From the NCBI RefSeq assembly GCF_905475465.1, contig NC_062244.1, forward strand, positions 1,376,501 through 1,440,500: a stretch of 64,000 bases of DNA. Direction: 5' to 3'. The stretch comes from Pieris napi (lineage: Eukaryota; Arthropoda; Insecta; Lepidoptera; Pieridae). A model generated the notes under the pieces. It saw only the letters and a list, made by a program, of their open reading frames with translations, ran no database searches and was not told the origin of the DNA. The position numbers were made by a program, and so were the translations under genes. Shown piece by piece: positions 10,099 to 21,430 of this stretch. Within the stretch, counting starts at the first letter, position 1, and each line of letters starts with the position of its first letter.

Positions 10099-10395
10099 TT
10101 GATCTATAAAATCTATTTTCAACAAACACAAATACCTACTAACTTAAATCTTTCCTTGAACTAAACAGTCAAAAAATGCTGTCAAACGCGAAATCAGATA
10201 AAATTACGCAATTTTTGTCTTATACACCCGTTAAACTAGGCCTCTGCGTTGTATAAGCATTGTACAAGTCTTCATACAAACCAGACACTTGTTATAACAG
10301 CAGTATACATCAACCTTGTCAATTCAGGAATTATTAGTAACATTTTTCTTATAACAGGCTTATACAATGTGCATAAATCTTTATTAGTAAGACCG

Positions 10396-11663
10396 TATAT
10401 TTGTAATATTAAATATATTAAACAAATAAAGCTATATGATAATCGAGAAAAGATACGTTTTAGTGGATGAATTTCTGAAATATGCAGAAAGATTTTCAAT
10501 TTTCCAAGACCGCCATTACGTACCGAAAACGTTGGTTTTTCCTAACGTTAGGCACACGTAAAATTTTAATTAAAAAGGGATTACACATTTTTGCTAATGT
10601 ACAGGATTCTTTCTTAATTGTTTCGGTGCAAAATACCTCTTGAAATTACATAAGAATTGAGATAAATTTTCAGTGCAGTTTGGGTCCGTTTTCATTAATT
10701 AGATTTTACTATTTTACGAATGTACACCTGTAATAATGTAAAAGTTATATATAATAATATTATATTTACTGCTGCCGACAGGTGGATCCTGGAAGGCACT
10801 AGATAATATATATCTATGTATGTATGTTTTAATCTATACATATGTCTCGTTGACTTGAAAAAACATAATATAATGATTTGCTTTAAAATATAATATATAT
10901 AATAGATATATAAATATAATAATAATCTATAAACAGATAGAAGATTAATTTAAAAATGTCGTTTAGACTTTTATTAACTTACTGTTTGAGTGTGTATTTG
11001 TAATTAAACCGATTTTGATGAATTTTTGTGTGTTCAAAGTGGATTTGAGAATAGATCGAATTTACAACTTGATTTTTTTTTAATTTAAAATCTGTGTACA
11101 GTACGTCTGTCGGGTCCACTAGTTTGATGTACAAAAACATATGTTCATTCTATTCGTATTGAAATATCTTTTATTTAAACTGTTATACAATCATAACGTT
11201 ATGGTCTATTAATAAACGTACTAAAGCCTGAATCAATTAAATAGAGTAAATGAGTTGTTTAAGGCTACATACAGAAGGTTTCATTAATAAAGCCTAAGAC
11301 TAATAATTATTAACCTATAAATAATAGAATAAGGAAAAATAAGAAAATACAATCCATACTTTACATCGCACCTGGTCAGGGGAGACGGGGGACAAATGGT
11401 ACAGCGCTAATTAAATATAGCGAGAAATATTTTAATAAGTTTATGAGTGTACCGTCGATAAAGCAGTTTGTACACGAGTAGGTTTTACAGTTTATAATCA
11501 CTTGCTAGTTTAGTATAGATAGTGTGTTTCTTATACCAGTGAGAAGTTGTGATCATATATACAAGAATAATATGAGTTAAAGTACAACAATTATTTGAAC
11601 AATAATTAGTTACATTACATTACATTTTATAGAGTTTTTATGATTTATGTTTACTTAATAAAC
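10396..11663. other. AT-rich spacer with one repeat-like stretch
   Basis: Between about 10975 and 11125 the text (AACCGATTTTGATGAATTTT and a GTCGGGTCCACTAGT end) has the look of a dispersed repeat end, but no second copy is in the window. The rest shows nothing. Confidence 0.35.
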
Positions 11664-11860
11664 AGATAGATACTGTACCAGTGACCTCAGAGCTGGTGCT
11701 TTCCTCGCTCGAATAAGTATGGCAATACATCGAGAAATATTGCCAGCAAAGGTCCACTGCCACAGAGACCAACATTTTTAAATTTAATTTTCCATTTATT
11801 TATCATTATTATTACTATGTAGGTTAAGAATATTGTAAATTATGTATATTTGTGTATCGG
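11664..11860 (+). repeat. LINE family B tail, the only sense-strand copy
   Basis: Reads GTGACCTCAGAGCTGGTGCT, CTTTCCTCGCTC, then the terminal ACTATGTAGGTTAAGAATAT. All other family B tails in the window lie on the minus strand. Confidence 0.7.
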
Positions 11861-12939
11861 AATATCTGTTATTATTTTAAATAATTATGAGCTGGGACAG
11901 ACGAAATGTGACGTTGAATGTTTATTCATACATCTTTAGCATTTAAAGCTTCGTTATATTTGGTTCAGCCAGGAACCGTCAGTTCCCACCCAGCTATTCT
12001 AAGCATTAGCCAAGCTTTGACAAGTTCTACCTACTGGTGTGTCACATTTGGCAGGTGACATAACGTCCAGCGGTCACAAAGGCACATAAGAGAATGACAG
12101 GATGGAAGAGACTGCAGAGGATATGCAAAGCAGAACGTTTTACACATTCGTGTATACACAACCTATCCTTAAAACAAATATTATGTTTAGTTGCAGTGTG
12201 AGTGTTGAATTTTAATATCATTACTTGAGCTGCGTTTTTAATTTTATAAAAGCACTGCTTTTCTTTTGTTGTCGGTTTAGATGTTTTTGTTTGGACCTGG
12301 CTTTATTTATGTGGAATTGGCTTCATACCTAAACTTATAATAATAACTCTTTTGTCTCTTATCCTCATTATTACGGTATAATAGAAAGAGACGAAGCATT
12401 TCTTTTGTAAGTAAGAAAAATTTTGCTAAACTTAATTTTTACAACTTATTCTTACAGTCATAAGGAATGTTAACTCACCTATTCTTGTATGAATTCATTA
12501 ATAAAGCTCTAATAATAATATTTTTTAAACATTTGTCTTTTTTAAGACATCATGGAAAATTACGATCAAGCCAAACATAAGACTAATATATAATTTTAGT
12601 CTAACCTAATTTACTAAAAAAGATTTTTAACATAAGAAAGTGTCAAATAACACTACGTACAGTCTCTATTAAAGAGAAGACACTCTGCTATTGTGTTCTA
12701 TTTTTCCACTCACAGTTTAGCACTTAATACTAACCTGCACTAACACTTATTCACTAGTGCAAATGGTTTTGTCCTTTAAAGTCTTCTCACTAGGCCCGTG
12801 GTGTCGAATAGCCTTGACATTCACGTGATGGTGGAGCCTTCAGCCTATGTACGTGGGCTCAAGCAGTCTTTTTTACTGTTGTGGCGAAGTCCTATAGATT
12901 AAAGTCCCGACGGACGGATCATAATAACAAAATGTATTT
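11861..12939. other. AT-rich spacer
   Basis: No gene or repeat family recognised, apart from the possible 3' trailer of the LINE relic that follows. Confidence 0.4.
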
Positions 12940-13115
12940 ATATTAAAAGCCTCCATGTCATCTTTCTCTCGGCGTCCTCTCAATTTTGTCAGTCCATCTT
13001 GCACGAGACCGGCCTTTTGATTGACTTTGGTGCCTAGGCCGGTGCCTAGTAGCTGCGGCCATTTCACCAGTATTTGTGTCCTGTCGTTGTTGTAGCTGGC
13101 CATGTGTTGAACCAA
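12940..13115 (-). pseudogene. RTE-like LINE C-terminal relic
   Basis: Two overlapping minus-strand frames together give HMASYNNDRTQILVKW and then GRSRARWTDKIERT. These are the paired motifs GHxAR..DxRW and GRPxxRWxDDI found at the C-terminus of RTE-type and related LINE proteins. A frameshift lies between them. Length and context indicate a 5'-truncated, dead insertion. Confidence 0.5.
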
Positions 13116-13230
13116 TTTTCTTTAAATGGAGAAAGTGCGATATCAACAACAAAATTGTCCTTTATTTAATTATTTAATTATAAGTAATCTTACAGCTAAC
13201 ATACATATTATAAAACAAAACACTTAGACA

Positions 13231-13263
13231 ATACAGCCTTGCGATTCTGTAACTCACTTTTCG
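13231..13263 (+). repeat. solo arm of the palindromic mini-element
   Basis: Contains TTGCGATTCTGTAACTCACT, matching one arm of the element at 2754-2844. The second arm is absent. Confidence 0.65.
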
Positions 13264-13885
13264 TTACCATCGTATTTAAGTAGACAACATAGTTTTAAAA
13301 CCAATTCTAAAGCCTTAATTTGAACAAATTGTTCCTTGTCAATCTAGTCAAACGGTCTTTTAGAAAATGAGTCGATTAAATTGTAATAAGTCACCCGATC
13401 AGTCTCTTAAATTGAGAGCATCTTCGTAATTTTTCCCAATAACATTTCTAATTACTTTTCTCGTATCCATTCTTCGCTCAATCAACTCGACTCTTTCAGC
13501 CGGTTCGTTGTTAAGGCTGGTACAGATTTATATAGAAGTCCTTTAACAGTATATTTTAAATAAGATTATTATGTGTTCTTTATCATAATACAATAGTTGA
13601 ACAATTAAATGCTGAAATATTTAGTATTAACTTATCGTATCTTGATAAAGTAACTAAATTATTAGATATTTTTATTTATTAACGACCGATTTTTTTACTT
13701 TTTCGGAAATATGTAGACTATTTTATATTAAAAAAAATTTTTTTTTAAATATTAATTAAACATACTCTGGACTGAAATTTGCTAGGCAACCCATATGGAT
13801 TATATTTATTGACATATTAAATTAAATATAAAATAAGTTTCATTAAATAAGCATCTCGGTGAAGGTCGTTGTATAGCGGGATCTT
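13264..13885. other. AT-rich spacer
   Basis: No feature recognised. Confidence 0.45.
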
Positions 13886-14270
13886 ATACTACGTGATAAC
13901 ATCTTTAAAATCGTTTTAGTCGGGTGACATGTTCAGAAACTTGTGTCACACCAAAACCTCACGAGCGCGATCGCAGGTATAACGAGAGAGAGACGGACCG
14001 ATCTCCCGTCTCATCTCGAGCGCTGCCAGTCATTCCGTGAATGTATGAAGAAAAATGTATATCATAGTCGAATAAGTAAACTTGTCATTTTACACCCGAA
14101 ATTTATCATCAAAAGTGTGAATAAAACGATAGATGTAATTTAAAATTTGAAAAAATTGTTATCTTCATTAATTCCTGACTTCCCAAAAACTTATATCACC
14201 AATAAGACGTTATCACGTAAACATCTCGATCGTAAACCTACTTTACAAACAACCAATATTTTTTTTTATT
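13886..14270 (+). mobile_element. non-autonomous element family E, divergent copy
   Basis: Inverted ends: TACGTGATAACATCT near 13889 and AGACGTTATCACGTA near 14206. The right end continues with CGTAAACCTACTTTACAAAC, which matches the end of the copies at 29847-30112 and 60902-61130. The interior is diverged and non-coding. Confidence 0.5.
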
Positions 14271-14309
14271 TTAAGATGTTGACTATGCTAACTTCAGGGT
14301 GTCGGTTTA

Positions 14310-14395
14310 TTGTGACGGTGTGCGCATCGTAAAAATTTACTCTCATCATTTTTCCCTAACGCGCCAAAAGAACTTCAAAAAAACTATTTCAAATG
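14310..14395 (+). repeat. partial end of element family D
   Basis: GTGCGCATCGTAAAAATTTA followed by CTAACGCGCCAAAAGAACTT. The same pairing occurs at 18479-18570 and, in part, at the end of the full D copies. Confidence 0.5.
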
Positions 14396-14612
14396 TTCAG
14401 TAACCTAACTTCTCTTTTTTTGAAGGTTATGTAAAGATGACCAACTCAAATATGTATATATACTATGTTACATATAACTATCTTCGAATGTGTCTGTCCT
14501 CGCCTTAGCTTTATTAAGGGGGTGCGGAGAATTGCAGTGCTGAAGTAGGGTGTTCTCGAAGGAGGAATCAAAAATTTAAATTGCAGACATTCTTCACTCG
14601 TTTGACGCGTCT

Positions 14613-15065
14613 TTATTGGACGGATACGGTCGTAGTCTGTTCTTTAAAAATTGCCTCTGATATTCGCCTAGACTTGACTTTAATAAGGACAAGTAAAATG
14701 ATAACCACCGCTGTTTCTGAGTGGTTGCCAATCAATTTCCGAACCAATTGATTGGGTCCTTTTTGCATTATTCTTATGAGACCTACGCACTCACGGGCCG
14801 TGTTGTGGCAATGGGCAACGGTATTACTAAACTTTAGTGAGCCTCCTACCCGTTTATCCCTTAAAGTGTCAAATACAATAAAGTGCAAATGATATAAAAA
14901 TAACAGCAATGATCGTATAAATAAAAAGTTCTTCCCACAATTTAAACCTTCCCTGAACACCACAAATATTTCAAGTTCATGATTAGCCAAATCGGCCCAG
15001 CCATTGTCGAGTTTTATAGAGACAAATGAACACCAATTAATTTGAATAGATATTTTTTTAATCAC
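14613..15065 (-). CDS. unidentified 150-codon frame
   Basis: An uninterrupted 150-codon frame, long for such AT-rich DNA. It is mixed hydrophobic and polar, with an internal hydrophobic stretch (FLFIRSLLLFLYHLHFIVFD), a His/Cys pair (AHCHNTARECVGLI) and a basic C-terminus. I do not recognise a family. It could be an exon of a membrane protein such as a chemoreceptor, a relic of a transposon protein, or chance. No convincing splice sites were identified at the ends. Confidence that it is coding is low. Confidence 0.25.
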   Translation of the reverse strand: MIKKISIQINWCSFVSIKLDNGWADLANHELEIFVVFREGLNCGKNFLFIRSLLLFLYHLHFIVFDTLRDKRVGGSLKFSNTVAHCHNTARECVGLIRIMQKGPNQLVRKLIGNHSETAVVIILLVLIKVKSRRISEAIFKEQTTTVSVQ

Positions 15066-15149
15066 GTGCTAAACCAGTGTTAATGTTTTTATGTCTATCA
15101 TTGAAACATAAATATGAAGTTATGTGTTTAATCTGCTAAATGCATGTGA

Positions 15150-15372
15150 TCAGTGTTGGCCAAGTGGTTTCAGCGAGCGACTTTCATCCTTACGGACTTT
15201 CTTTCTATGTGCCAATTAACAATCGCACGAACGGTGAAGGAAAAGATCGTGAGGAAAGGTTTGTCTTAGACGGCGTGTGTCAGGCACAGGATGCTGATCA
15301 CCTATTGACATATGATGATAAAACAGATACAGAATTCTGAGGCCTTAAACTAAAAAGGTTGTAGCGCCACTG
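15150..15372 (+). mobile_element. SINE family C copy lacking box B
   Basis: Begins CAGTGTTGGCCAAGTGGTTT and ends AAAAGGTTGTAGCGCCACTG. Compared with 27102-27370 it lacks ~40 bp that include the box B region, so its Pol III promoter is broken. Confidence 0.8.
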
Positions 15373-15782
15373 TTTTTTGAAGCGAAACTTCTTTAGGCGC
15401 ATAAGGGTTATTTTTTTATGGAACGTCACGAAGATATGCAGCAGTTTGAGAGAGAGTGAGAAGGGCCCTTATAGAAATATTTTTTTAAATTAACTTTTCG
15501 TAAAGAGAATTTATGAAGCATTAGTGTGTTATATTTTATGAAAAATAATTTATTGACATCTCAAATGACGAATTGTAAATTAAAAAAACGTGTTTTTATT
15601 ATCGAAGAAATAAATAAAAAAATAATTAATTTGTATTAATTTTCGACACTTTTAATATTTTAATTACAATTCAATTCCTAACATATCTTCCCTTTTCCCT
15701 CCCTCTTTTGAACAAAACTTAAAAATTAGTTTGCCAAAGAAGTTTCACTTCTGACATGACGTGTACTTTGGACGCACGCACT
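15373..15782 (+). mobile_element. non-autonomous element family D, second full copy
   Basis: Begins TTTTTTGAAGCGAAACTTCT directly at the SINE tail and ends ACTTTGGACGCACGCAC. It aligns over its full length with 3261-3694 in the other orientation. It appears to have inserted into the tail of the SINE at 15150-15372. Confidence 0.75.
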
Positions 15783-16433
15783 TTTTTATACAAATGTTTC
15801 AAGAATAGAAAAGTATGGTAGGATAGAAAATAGACACATATTTATATATATAAATATAATATGGACTTACACCGACTATAAAGCTACGACTACAATGAAC
15901 CCTTTAAACGCAATAAAGCCTACAAATTCAGCCTATATGTTATGAAATCAACCAACTATCGAGGGAGTATGAATTATGGCACTTCCTTAGGTTTGTAAAC
16001 GCAGGGGCGGAGAGGGTTAAGGGCGATTTTTCCTGTTTCTAGTTCAACAGTTTTATTTAGACCCCTGGGGCAAGATGTCGATAAACTACGCAATCTTGTT
16101 TTGTGGCCACTTTGAGTTATTGGTAATAGTTTTGATTTGTTGTTAGATATACAGTCGTAAAAGATGAATGTGAAGAGATATATATTTTAGATATATATGT
16201 GTAATGTATGCCTTTATTATCATCAATTAAATTTTTGGTGTAAGACCTTAAAGACGCCATTGCATCTACTAAATAAAGTAAGCTGCTATTTGGAATCAAT
16301 AATCATATTCATCAATAATAATAATATTTTTAAGTTTTTTTAAAATTGGGAAGTATAGGTTTTTAGGTGCTCATTGTTCTGCACTGGACTATGTGTTTAT
16401 TTAAGGGTCTAAATTTAAAATATTACACATCCA
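15783..16433. other. AT-rich spacer
   Basis: No feature recognised. Confidence 0.45.
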
Positions 16434-16622
16434 ATTCGAAATAAGACAAATATACAGTATTTATAATTTTCTTAACCTACACAGTAATAATAATCATAAT
16501 TAAAAATAAATAAATATAAAATTAAAACAAATTTAAAAAGTTTGGTACCTCTAACGCTGGTAGCATTTCCTCGCTGTTCGATACTTATTCGTTTTAGATA
16601 CCAATAATTTTTATTTATTACA
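16434..16622 (-). repeat. LINE family B tail
   Basis: Uninterrupted copy: ATACAGTATTTATAATTTTC, CTTAACCTACACAGTAAT, GTTTGGTACCTCTAACGCTG, CATTTCCTCGCTGTTCGATA. On the minus strand the inner part still reads ISIEQRGNATSV, a remnant of the family's C-terminal coding block. Confidence 0.7.
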
Positions 16623-18470
16623 ATTTTAGATTCTACAAGTAATTTTTTGCTTATTATTAGCAAAAAATTAATAGTAAAATAGTGGATTAGGTATCAGATA
16701 GGTACTTAACAATGCTTTTTTGTATTAATCAACCCTCTACCGAATATATTAAGCTCTAAAATATAATAAGTAGTAGTTATTATGTTATATTCGCAAAGAA
16801 TTCGAATGGGACCTCCCATGTTTGAACTCCTAAGTTTTTGCAGACGGAATTTGAAAAATTCTGGTGATTAAAAATCAGTGGAATGAATTAGGGATGACAA
16901 TGTTAAATATCATCTAAAATCAATGCTATTGGGGTTTCTAAACTTGTATAACGAATATGATACAATAATTCATTTTTATATTAATAGTTGGGTTAGGTTA
17001 ACAATATCCAATGTTTTACACGAAATACGAGTTTGTTAAAAATCAGGTATTAATAATTGATGTATGTTTATTGTAGTTTTGTAAATAACAGATTTATTGA
17101 CAAGCCCCATGATTGGTTGATTTTAATGACGGCGTTCGAAAAAGTCGGCGTTCTCTCGGGCGTTAATTGGTAAAGAGCGGAACAACCAAGCGCGGTGCTA
17201 GGTTACGTCGGAAGGTCCAAGGTTCGAGTAGGCATTCTATTTTGGGGAACGATTAGAGGTTGTCTAAATTAGTGTGGAAATATAAAATATTACCAAATGT
17301 ATTGTTCTCTTGTTTAAAACGACATCCTACCTTAAATGTTTAAAGATCTTTATTTCTCATTACAAAAAAAATATTTTTGTTTACATGAGAAACTTAATAT
17401 AATATAAATATACGAACGAGATACGCGTCGCCATCAGCTATCCCGATTTTAGTCTATTAGGCTCATTCTTAAATGTATATTGAATTGATTAAACACGCTA
17501 ATATTACGAATTTTAGAGGGTAATTCATTAAATAATTGCACACCCTCATACTACTACTACTAATAGACTTCTTTAAATATTTTGTGCGCGGCTTCGGCAA
17601 GATAAGCTCGCTCGACGAGTATTGCGAGAGGTGTATTTGATTTTTTTAAATGATAAGCTACTATGGAGAGAGTTATTTAAAACTAATTACTAGATGAGGC
17701 CTAACATTTTATACATACAACATATTAAACGTAAATGAAATTCGAATCCAATTAGTAAAATCTATTATAAGACGACGTTTTTCATTCAACCATCGAAAAC
17801 AATTTGCGAACTAAATAAATCGCCTGTCTATAATCGTTGAAAGGGTCAAATAAACACGGGACTACCCTCCGATGTCTTCAATAAATAAAAGTGGACTGGA
17901 GGAAAAAAGCGACCACTAACAGACCAACTTCCGAACCGGGATATTTATGGACAGAAGGGGTGTTTTATTGCATGTACCATTTTAACCCACTTGCCCTGGG
18001 CTATCTATCTGGACGTGTCTTACACCGTGCCGTTTTGACGTATTTAAGACTGGCAATAATTCATTTAAGACTGGCAATAATTTATTAAAGCATTGTTAAA
18101 TACCAGACAAGGCCAAATTTTATTAAAAAAGAACGTGTTAGTAGACACAATTCTAAATTTTTTCAGTAAAGTAGGTAAAGTAGGCCATTAATATAAAAAA
18201 AGGTGCGTGTACTTATGTACGCGCGTAAGAAGTTATACTTCTTTGGCATTATTAAAAATTATTTTTTGATTGCATGCAAATAATTAATTACAATTAAATA
18301 ATCAAAGACTTGAAAACGAGTCATTATAGTCAGTAAAGTTCAGTTTACGTTAGTATAACATAAATTCTAATTTTAATTATTAAGTATAACATAAATTCTA
18401 TTATTATTCGAATGTTGTTTTTAAATTATGTCCAATGCCGTAGCATCTTCCGTGGGCAACTTCATTCTGT
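16623..18470. other. AT-rich spacer with a tRNA-like stretch and a small duplication
   Basis: At about 17166-17235 TGGTAAAGAGCGG and GGTTCGAGTAGGC stand at box A/box B spacing and may be a worn SINE head. At 18042-18082 a 20-bp unit, ATTTAAGACTGGCAATAATT, is tandemly duplicated. An 18-bp unit, AGTATAACATAAATTCTA, is repeated near 18352 and 18384. Nothing else recognised. Confidence 0.4.
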
Positions 18471-18478
18471 TAATTTTG

Positions 18479-18570
18479 TGTCACGGTGCGCGCGCATCGT
18501 AAAATTTCACTCTCATCAATTTTCATAACGCGCCTAAAGAGGTATAACTTCAAAAATATTTTTTATCTGT
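18479..18570 (+). repeat. partial end of element family D
   Basis: GTGTCACGGTGCGCGCGCAT, then AACGCGCCTAAAGAGGTATA. Same end structure as 14310-14395. Confidence 0.55.
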
Positions 18571-19793
18571 AATCCAGAACCTAGGTAGTAAATGTGTTTA
18601 CTAAAAACCGGTCATATTATTGTAATAGAAATATGATTCCGTGTTGATTTTAGAGTCAAAGATTTTTTCTGGGTGCTTCAGTAATAACGAACAATTTTAA
18701 AAGAAACATCAATCAGAAACGAATACGTATCGCGGGGACCAAACTTTTTAAACACGTTTTAATTTTTTAAATTTATAAATTAGGAACGTAACAATTTGAA
18801 AAACTTCAATCGGCAAACGGTGTAACACACTGCCAGATTTATTCGGCGTTTTGGAAAAATAACTTTATTTTTATCTCAGTATTTATTCCTTATAGCGGCC
18901 CTTATAGCCCTGATAAGGTCATTCGCACTGATACAGCATATTGTTACGTTTCAACAATTTTTATATTTGACAGGTCATTCGGCGTTATGGCGTCTCCTTT
19001 TGATTTGTGTCGATATTTACATTTTTATCGCTCAGAGGAGTTTAGACACGGGCCTGCTTTTAGGGAAATTGGGTTAGTTTTTGAAATAATGAAACATGTA
19101 TTTGTTAGTAGGTGTTAGTTGGAAGTTAAGATAAAAATATAATAAATTTAACTATGGTTAATTGAGGTTTATAAGTACCCTAAAACATCCCTACCCTAAG
19201 CCTAATGCTATTTAGCATACCCTGTTTGACCTTTGGCTACTTCAGCTTCTTAATCTTAAATTTAAGGAGCCAAGCACTAAAAAAAAATATGTTCTCTGAA
19301 ACTTTGAAATTTAAAAATTCTATTAAGACACATTTTAACACAACATGATCTCTTATCCATTGTTTATAGCTCCTGTCCATAGCATGAATTGTTAAAAAGA
19401 AAAATCTCTCGGGCCGATAAAAAATATCCGGCGATTGGGAGATTGAAAGGGGCGAATCACTTAGCGTCTCCAATTTATGGCTAAATCTCTCCCGGGAGAG
19501 ATCCGTGGTCAGACTAACAATATTACGCTATTTACCCGGGTGTAGACTGATAGGTGTCCGGGATATTTATATGGGTATAAAATTGGCTTTTTGCAGAGGA
19601 CAAATAAATTTAGGACGCGATATTTGTAAGAAATAAAAGAATCGTGTTCCGGGTAAGATTGCAATGTATAATGGGAGAATTTCTCCCACGAAATCCTTAA
19701 ATATTTTTTTAAAGGCCTTTAAATACCTTTATACCTACATTTCTTGCCTACCTTATGTAATTTAATACTTTATTTTTTTTTCTTTTCTCACAG
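18571..19793. other. spacer
   Basis: No gene or second-copy repeat seen. Confidence 0.4.
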
Positions 19794-19918
19794 TGGTTGC
19801 CTGGAAGAGATCGCTCGTAAGCGATAAGGCCGCCAGTTGTTCTCCATTTTATTTAATTAAGTCAATTGTACTATATTAATGTATATGCAACGAAGTGTTA
19901 ATAATAAATAAATAAATA
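19794..19918 (+). repeat. LINE family G 3' tail
   Basis: GTGGTTGCCTGGAAGAGATC, CAACGAAGTGTTAATAATAA and a (TAAA)n end. It matches 58572-58680. The simple-repeat end suggests a LINE 3' UTR. Confidence 0.65.
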
Positions 19919-20490
19919 TATTGATATGTTTTCTTCTGTGCCTGACACGTGTCAACGTTTAGGACTAATGTCTGCCGGTTTTCTTTTAGTGTTAACTGCG
20001 CACTTGGAAATCTCAAGTTCCATGATGTCCATAGATGACATATGCATCTGAGACTATTAATCTACTACATCAATCCATTATATATATTCTATGGGCATCC
20101 CTTAACATCGGGAGAGCCACATGGGCGTGTTTTCTATAAAAAAAACAAGTCTAAGCAGACTTTTTATTATCCATTTTATTCCTTGTAATATTATCTAGGT
20201 TTTAAGACAATTGAAGCAGTGACCTAGATAGGGGAAACTCAATAGTTTGGCCACAATGACTAGACAATGACGCTACCGACGTGAGACCGATACACAGAGT
20301 GCTTCTTCTATTCTATAGATTATACCTTCTTATACAGTATGATCTTTTATTCTTAATACTATTTTTGTAATTAGTATTTACAATCAAAGGAGATATTTTT
20401 GTATTGGTGTTTGTGATCCCGTTTCTTATCAAAATTATTCACAATAGCAGTGTTGTATGAAGAATCATTTGAAAATAGCCATACCAACTT

Positions 20491-20878
20491 TGTCGACGAC
20501 CAATTCCTTTCCGAGCTGATCCCTTGGCGTTGCGCAGAGATGTGTCACTCTGCATCTTCTACCGTATTTACCATGGAGAGTGTTCAGAGGTGGATTACCT
20601 GCAGCTGAGTTTCATCATCGGCCGTCGAGGTAGAATACGAAATTCCACCCGTATCACCTCAATGTCAGTCGTTCCACAACTGAGCGTTTTTTAAGGCAGT
20701 TTTTGCAAAGCACCACCAATACTTGGAACGTGGTCATGAGCTGTCATTTAAGAAAAGAGCGTACTATTTCTTCAAAGGCCGATAACTCACTCGCGAGCCC
20801 TCTGGCATTAAGAGTGTCCATCACTTAACATCAGCCTCCAGCCCGTTTTGCCCGTTGCCCCCTGTTCTATAAAAAAAT
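20491..20878 (+). mobile_element. 5'-truncated LINE family A copy
   Basis: A sense-strand copy starting at the equivalent of LINE A base 35887 and running to the end. It includes CTGCATCTTCTACCGTATTT, GTTCCACAACTGAGCG and the A-rich tail. It is diverged, with several small indels, and is an old insertion. Confidence 0.8.
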
Positions 20879-21165
20879 ATACTAAAGCGCAATTAATCAA
20901 AGAGTGCAGAACATCCTATATAACCTACAAGTCTCGGGTGTCAAGCAACACGCGACTATTGTCAACACATTGCCACGTCATTGTGACGGCCGCGCATCGG
21001 TGACCACCATTTATCAACATCTATAGGTATCTTATCAACAATTCCATTATTGTAAGGGCCCCTATTATATAAAGATATAACTGATGTTTATTGATCACTT
21101 TCTAAGCTTTTGATTTTATGAGTTGTATACGAGTTTTGTATGAATTATCAGCGTTATCCTACAAG

Positions 21166-21229
21166 CTTAAAAAGCCGTCAGCGCGCTTGCGAGCCTTCTG
21201 GCAGTGCGAGTGTCCATGGGCGGCGGCTT
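21166..21229 (+). repeat. LINE family A segment, inverted relative to its neighbour
   Basis: Reads GCTTGCGAGCCTTCTGGCAG and GTGTCCATGGGCGGC in sense orientation, equivalent to LINE A 36208-36270. The adjacent 21230-21430 is antisense. Confidence 0.7.
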
Positions 21230-21430
21230 TTCAAGAATGTGTACGCTCTTTTCTTGAAGGACCCTAAGTCGAATTGGTTCGGAAATACTTCAGTTAGCTG
21301 GTTCCACAAAGTGGTGGTGCGCGGCAAAAACTGCCTTAGAAAACGCTCAGTTGTGGAACGACGGACGTCAAGGTGATACGGATGGTATTTTGTATTCTGC
21401 CTTGACGTCCGATGATGAGAAACTGCTAGA
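21230..21430 (-). repeat. LINE family A segment, antisense part
   Basis: The antisense of LINE A 36018-36215: GTGTACGCTCTTTTCTTGAA, GGACCCTAAGTCGAATTGGT and GTTGTGGAACGACGGACGTC. Together with the preceding segment it is one copy with a local inversion. Confidence 0.75.

Larger units (their letters stand above)
8902..10395. mobile_element. PIF/Harbinger-like transposon, internally deleted
   Basis: Perfect 16-bp terminal inverted repeats: CGGTCTTACTAATAAA at 8902-8917 and its complement at 10380-10395. TAT flanks both sides (8899-8901 and 10396-10398), consistent with a 3-bp target duplication. Inside are two convergent frames: a spliced coiled-coil protein on plus (9198-9551) and a HARBI1-type transposase relic on minus (9717-10098). 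This two-gene layout, a DNA-binding/accessory protein plus transposase, is characteristic of Harbinger elements. The catalytic middle of the transposase is missing, so the copy is non-autonomous. Confidence 0.75.
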
